DNA from: Ampullaceana balthica
Lineage: Eukaryota > Mollusca > Gastropoda > Lymnaeidae
Direction: 5' to 3'
Length of the DNA: 64,000 nucleotides
Assembly: GCA_944989445.1 (NCBI GenBank)
Contig: CALYLW010000013.1
Coordinates: 158,566-222,565 of the forward strand
The first letter of the stretch is position 1. The number at the start of each line of letters is the position of its first letter. Positions 36,353-64,000 of the stretch are shown here, piece by piece. The position numbers and the translations under genes are program-made. Under the pieces are notes generated by a model. The model was not told the origin of the DNA. It did not search any database and worked only from the letters and a program-made list of their open reading frames with translations.

Positions 36353-36513
36353 GCTTGCTCCTACGATGATATAAACATATTCTGTTCTGCTTGTCTAGTT
36401 TTTCTGTATTACTTGGTAGTTCACTAGACACCCATCTAGGTTTATGTAAACTGGACAATCACTGACATTGTAAATATAAACAATATAAACAACCAAAATT
36501 GCGTCTAGAGTGG

Positions 36514-62718
<26,205 letters not shown>

Positions 62719-62837
62719 CTGGGAACATGACAAATTTGTTTTTTGATTAGTCGACGTATGCTAGGATTAAGTAAGTGATATTTTCATATGTTGACTTGCT
62801 AGGCGCTAGTATTTCAATGCTATAAATACAAATTGGG

Positions 62838-62945
62838 GGGGGGTCGGTGGTCTAAGTGATAGTGCGCGGTCACGGGTTCGATTCTTGCTGCTGGCAAGGG
62901 CCCCGAGTTTACTCAGCTCCCACTGGGCACCCCTACGGGTAGATG
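62838..62945 (+). mobile_element. SINE-like unit, 5' and central part
   Basis: tRNA-like head (GTGGTCTAAGTGATAGTGCG, B box GGTTCGATTCT at 62875-62885), then ACTCAGCTCCCACTGGGCAC, alignable with the central domain of the SINE at 22085. It lacks the LINE-like tail; a LINE fragment follows at once. Confidence 0.65.
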
Positions 62946-63985
62946 ATGCTCGTTAAAAAACTCATGGAAGAACTTGATGACATGGCCACACAAGAAGAGC
63001 TGCGCAAAGTAATTGAGAGCCTAGCTTGTGCAAAAGCCCCTGGGAATGATGGCATACCACCAGAAGCTCCATTGCACGAGCTTCTGTCCCTCTGCTGGGA
63101 ACAGGGCTATATCCCCCAAGAATCCTGGTTTCCGGGCTTGTTGGTCTAGACATGGTGTTAGAAGTCTTTCCAGTCAGCTGCGGAGTTAAACTAGGTTGTG
63201 TACTTGCACCAACACTTTTAGCAATATTCTTCTCTGTTCTGCTTCGATACACATTCAAGAATAGTAGAGATGGAATCTCACCAGACCTGATGGAGGACTT
63301 TTCAACACTGCCCGCCTCCGAGCCAAGACCAAAACGACAGATATCCCAATTCGTTAGCTACTCTTTGCGGATGATGCGGCATTAACAGCACACACAGAAA
63401 CTGGGTTTCAACAACTCGTGTCAAGCTTCTCCAAAGCCAGCAAAGAATTTGGTCTAATAATCAGCTGAAAAAGACAAACATCATGGCCCAAGACACACAA
63501 CCTCCTCCTACAATCAATATCGACAATGAAAACTTGAATATTGTGGACAGCTTCACCGTCTTGGGTTCCAAGGTCTCCAATACATTGTCCATTGAAGAGG
63601 AAATAAACAGTAGAATTGGCAAGGCAGCTGCCACAATAGCTAAATTAAGCAAACGGTTCTGGCTAAACACCAAGTTAACAGAGAAAACCAAACTGTTTGT
63701 CTATAGAGCCTGCGTCATTAGTACACAGCTATACGGGAGTGAGACATGGACCACTTATACATCCCAAGAGCGCAAACTTAATAGCTTCTACTTAAGATGC
63801 CTGTGTCGCTTCCTAGGCATATATGGCAAGACAAAGTGCCTAATACTGAGGTTCTAATGCGTCCCAATACTCCAATACCCAAAGCATGTTCTCAATCCTA
63901 CGTGAAAGACGCCTGAGATGGCTAGGACATGAAAGACGCCTGAGATGGCTAGGACATGTTAAAAGAATGAGCAATAGCCGCATCC
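62946..63985 (+). pseudogene. LINE reverse transcriptase, deleted and frameshifted
   Basis: Pieces in order: MEELDDMATQEELRKVIESL, AKAPGNDGIPPEA, HELLSLCWEQGYIPQ, a gap that removes the block A region, SCGVKLGCVLAPTLLAIFFS (block B), LLFADDAALTAHTETG (FADD block near 63365, frame differs from block B) and MAQDTQPPPTINIDNENLNI. An open run 63483-63857 follows (VLGSKVSNTLSIEEEINSRI, YGSETWTTYTSQERKLNSFY), then RLRWLGH twice because of a 27-bp duplication. Not functional. Confidence 0.82.
63904..63957. repeat. 27-bp exact tandem duplication in the LINE
   Basis: GAAAGACGCCTGAGATGGCT plus AGGACAT occurs twice in a row (63904-63930 and 63931-63957), in frame. Confidence 0.95.
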
Positions 63986-64000
63986 CCAAAGACCTCCTAT

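Larger units (their letters stand above)
62946..64000 (+). mobile_element. LINE fragment (same family as 375-1868), runs off window
   Basis: RT start region, then a deletion at about 63125-63155, then the RT core and tail. Plus-strand LINE, truncated at 5' and cut by the window edge. Confidence 0.82.

Overview
The window is AT-rich eukaryotic DNA, most likely from an invertebrate and perhaps a mollusc. That guess rests on many decayed transposons, minisatellites and introns with canonical GT..AG ends; no species marker was seen. One host gene can be supported: the 3' part of a DEG/ENaC-family sodium channel on the minus strand. Its six small exons lie between 62718 and 36514, keep phase across every junction, sum to 540 bases (179 codons plus stop) and end in an AATAAA signal at 36352-36347.

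Layout. 1-9381: a 15-bp minisatellite with a ~3.06-kb higher-order duplication, split near its left end by a LINE fragment (375-1868). 9382-25100: mostly intergenic, with arrays of 32, 25, 13, 32, 26, 34 and 46 bp units, a microsatellite-tailed dispersed repeat, two hAT-like elements, a Tc1/mariner-like element and a tRNA-derived SINE. 25570-34870: a hAT element with a nested hAT, an RTE-like LINE split by a Jockey/CR1-like LINE, another hAT with a nested MITE, and further dispersed repeats. 36500-62720: the channel gene. Its introns carry a 65-bp and a 39-bp minisatellite, a Penelope-like remnant and, in the 17.8-kb intron between 62592 and 44759, a deep nest of transposons. 62838-64000: a second SINE-like unit and a LINE fragment that runs off the window.

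The nest is the most unusual structure. A LINE copy (46475-46763 and 61155-61402) is split by hAT-type MITE sequence. The second MITE is itself split by a 13.5-kb segment (47552-61078) with ~100-bp GC-rich terminal inverted repeats and a 9-bp target duplication, as in Mutator-like elements. That segment holds further LINEs, two hAT remnants and a Ty3/gypsy element whose LTR carries another hAT.

All RT and transposase reading frames seen are broken. The very long open frames in the minisatellites come from unit length and composition and are not treated as genes. No CRISPR, rRNA or intact tRNA gene was found.
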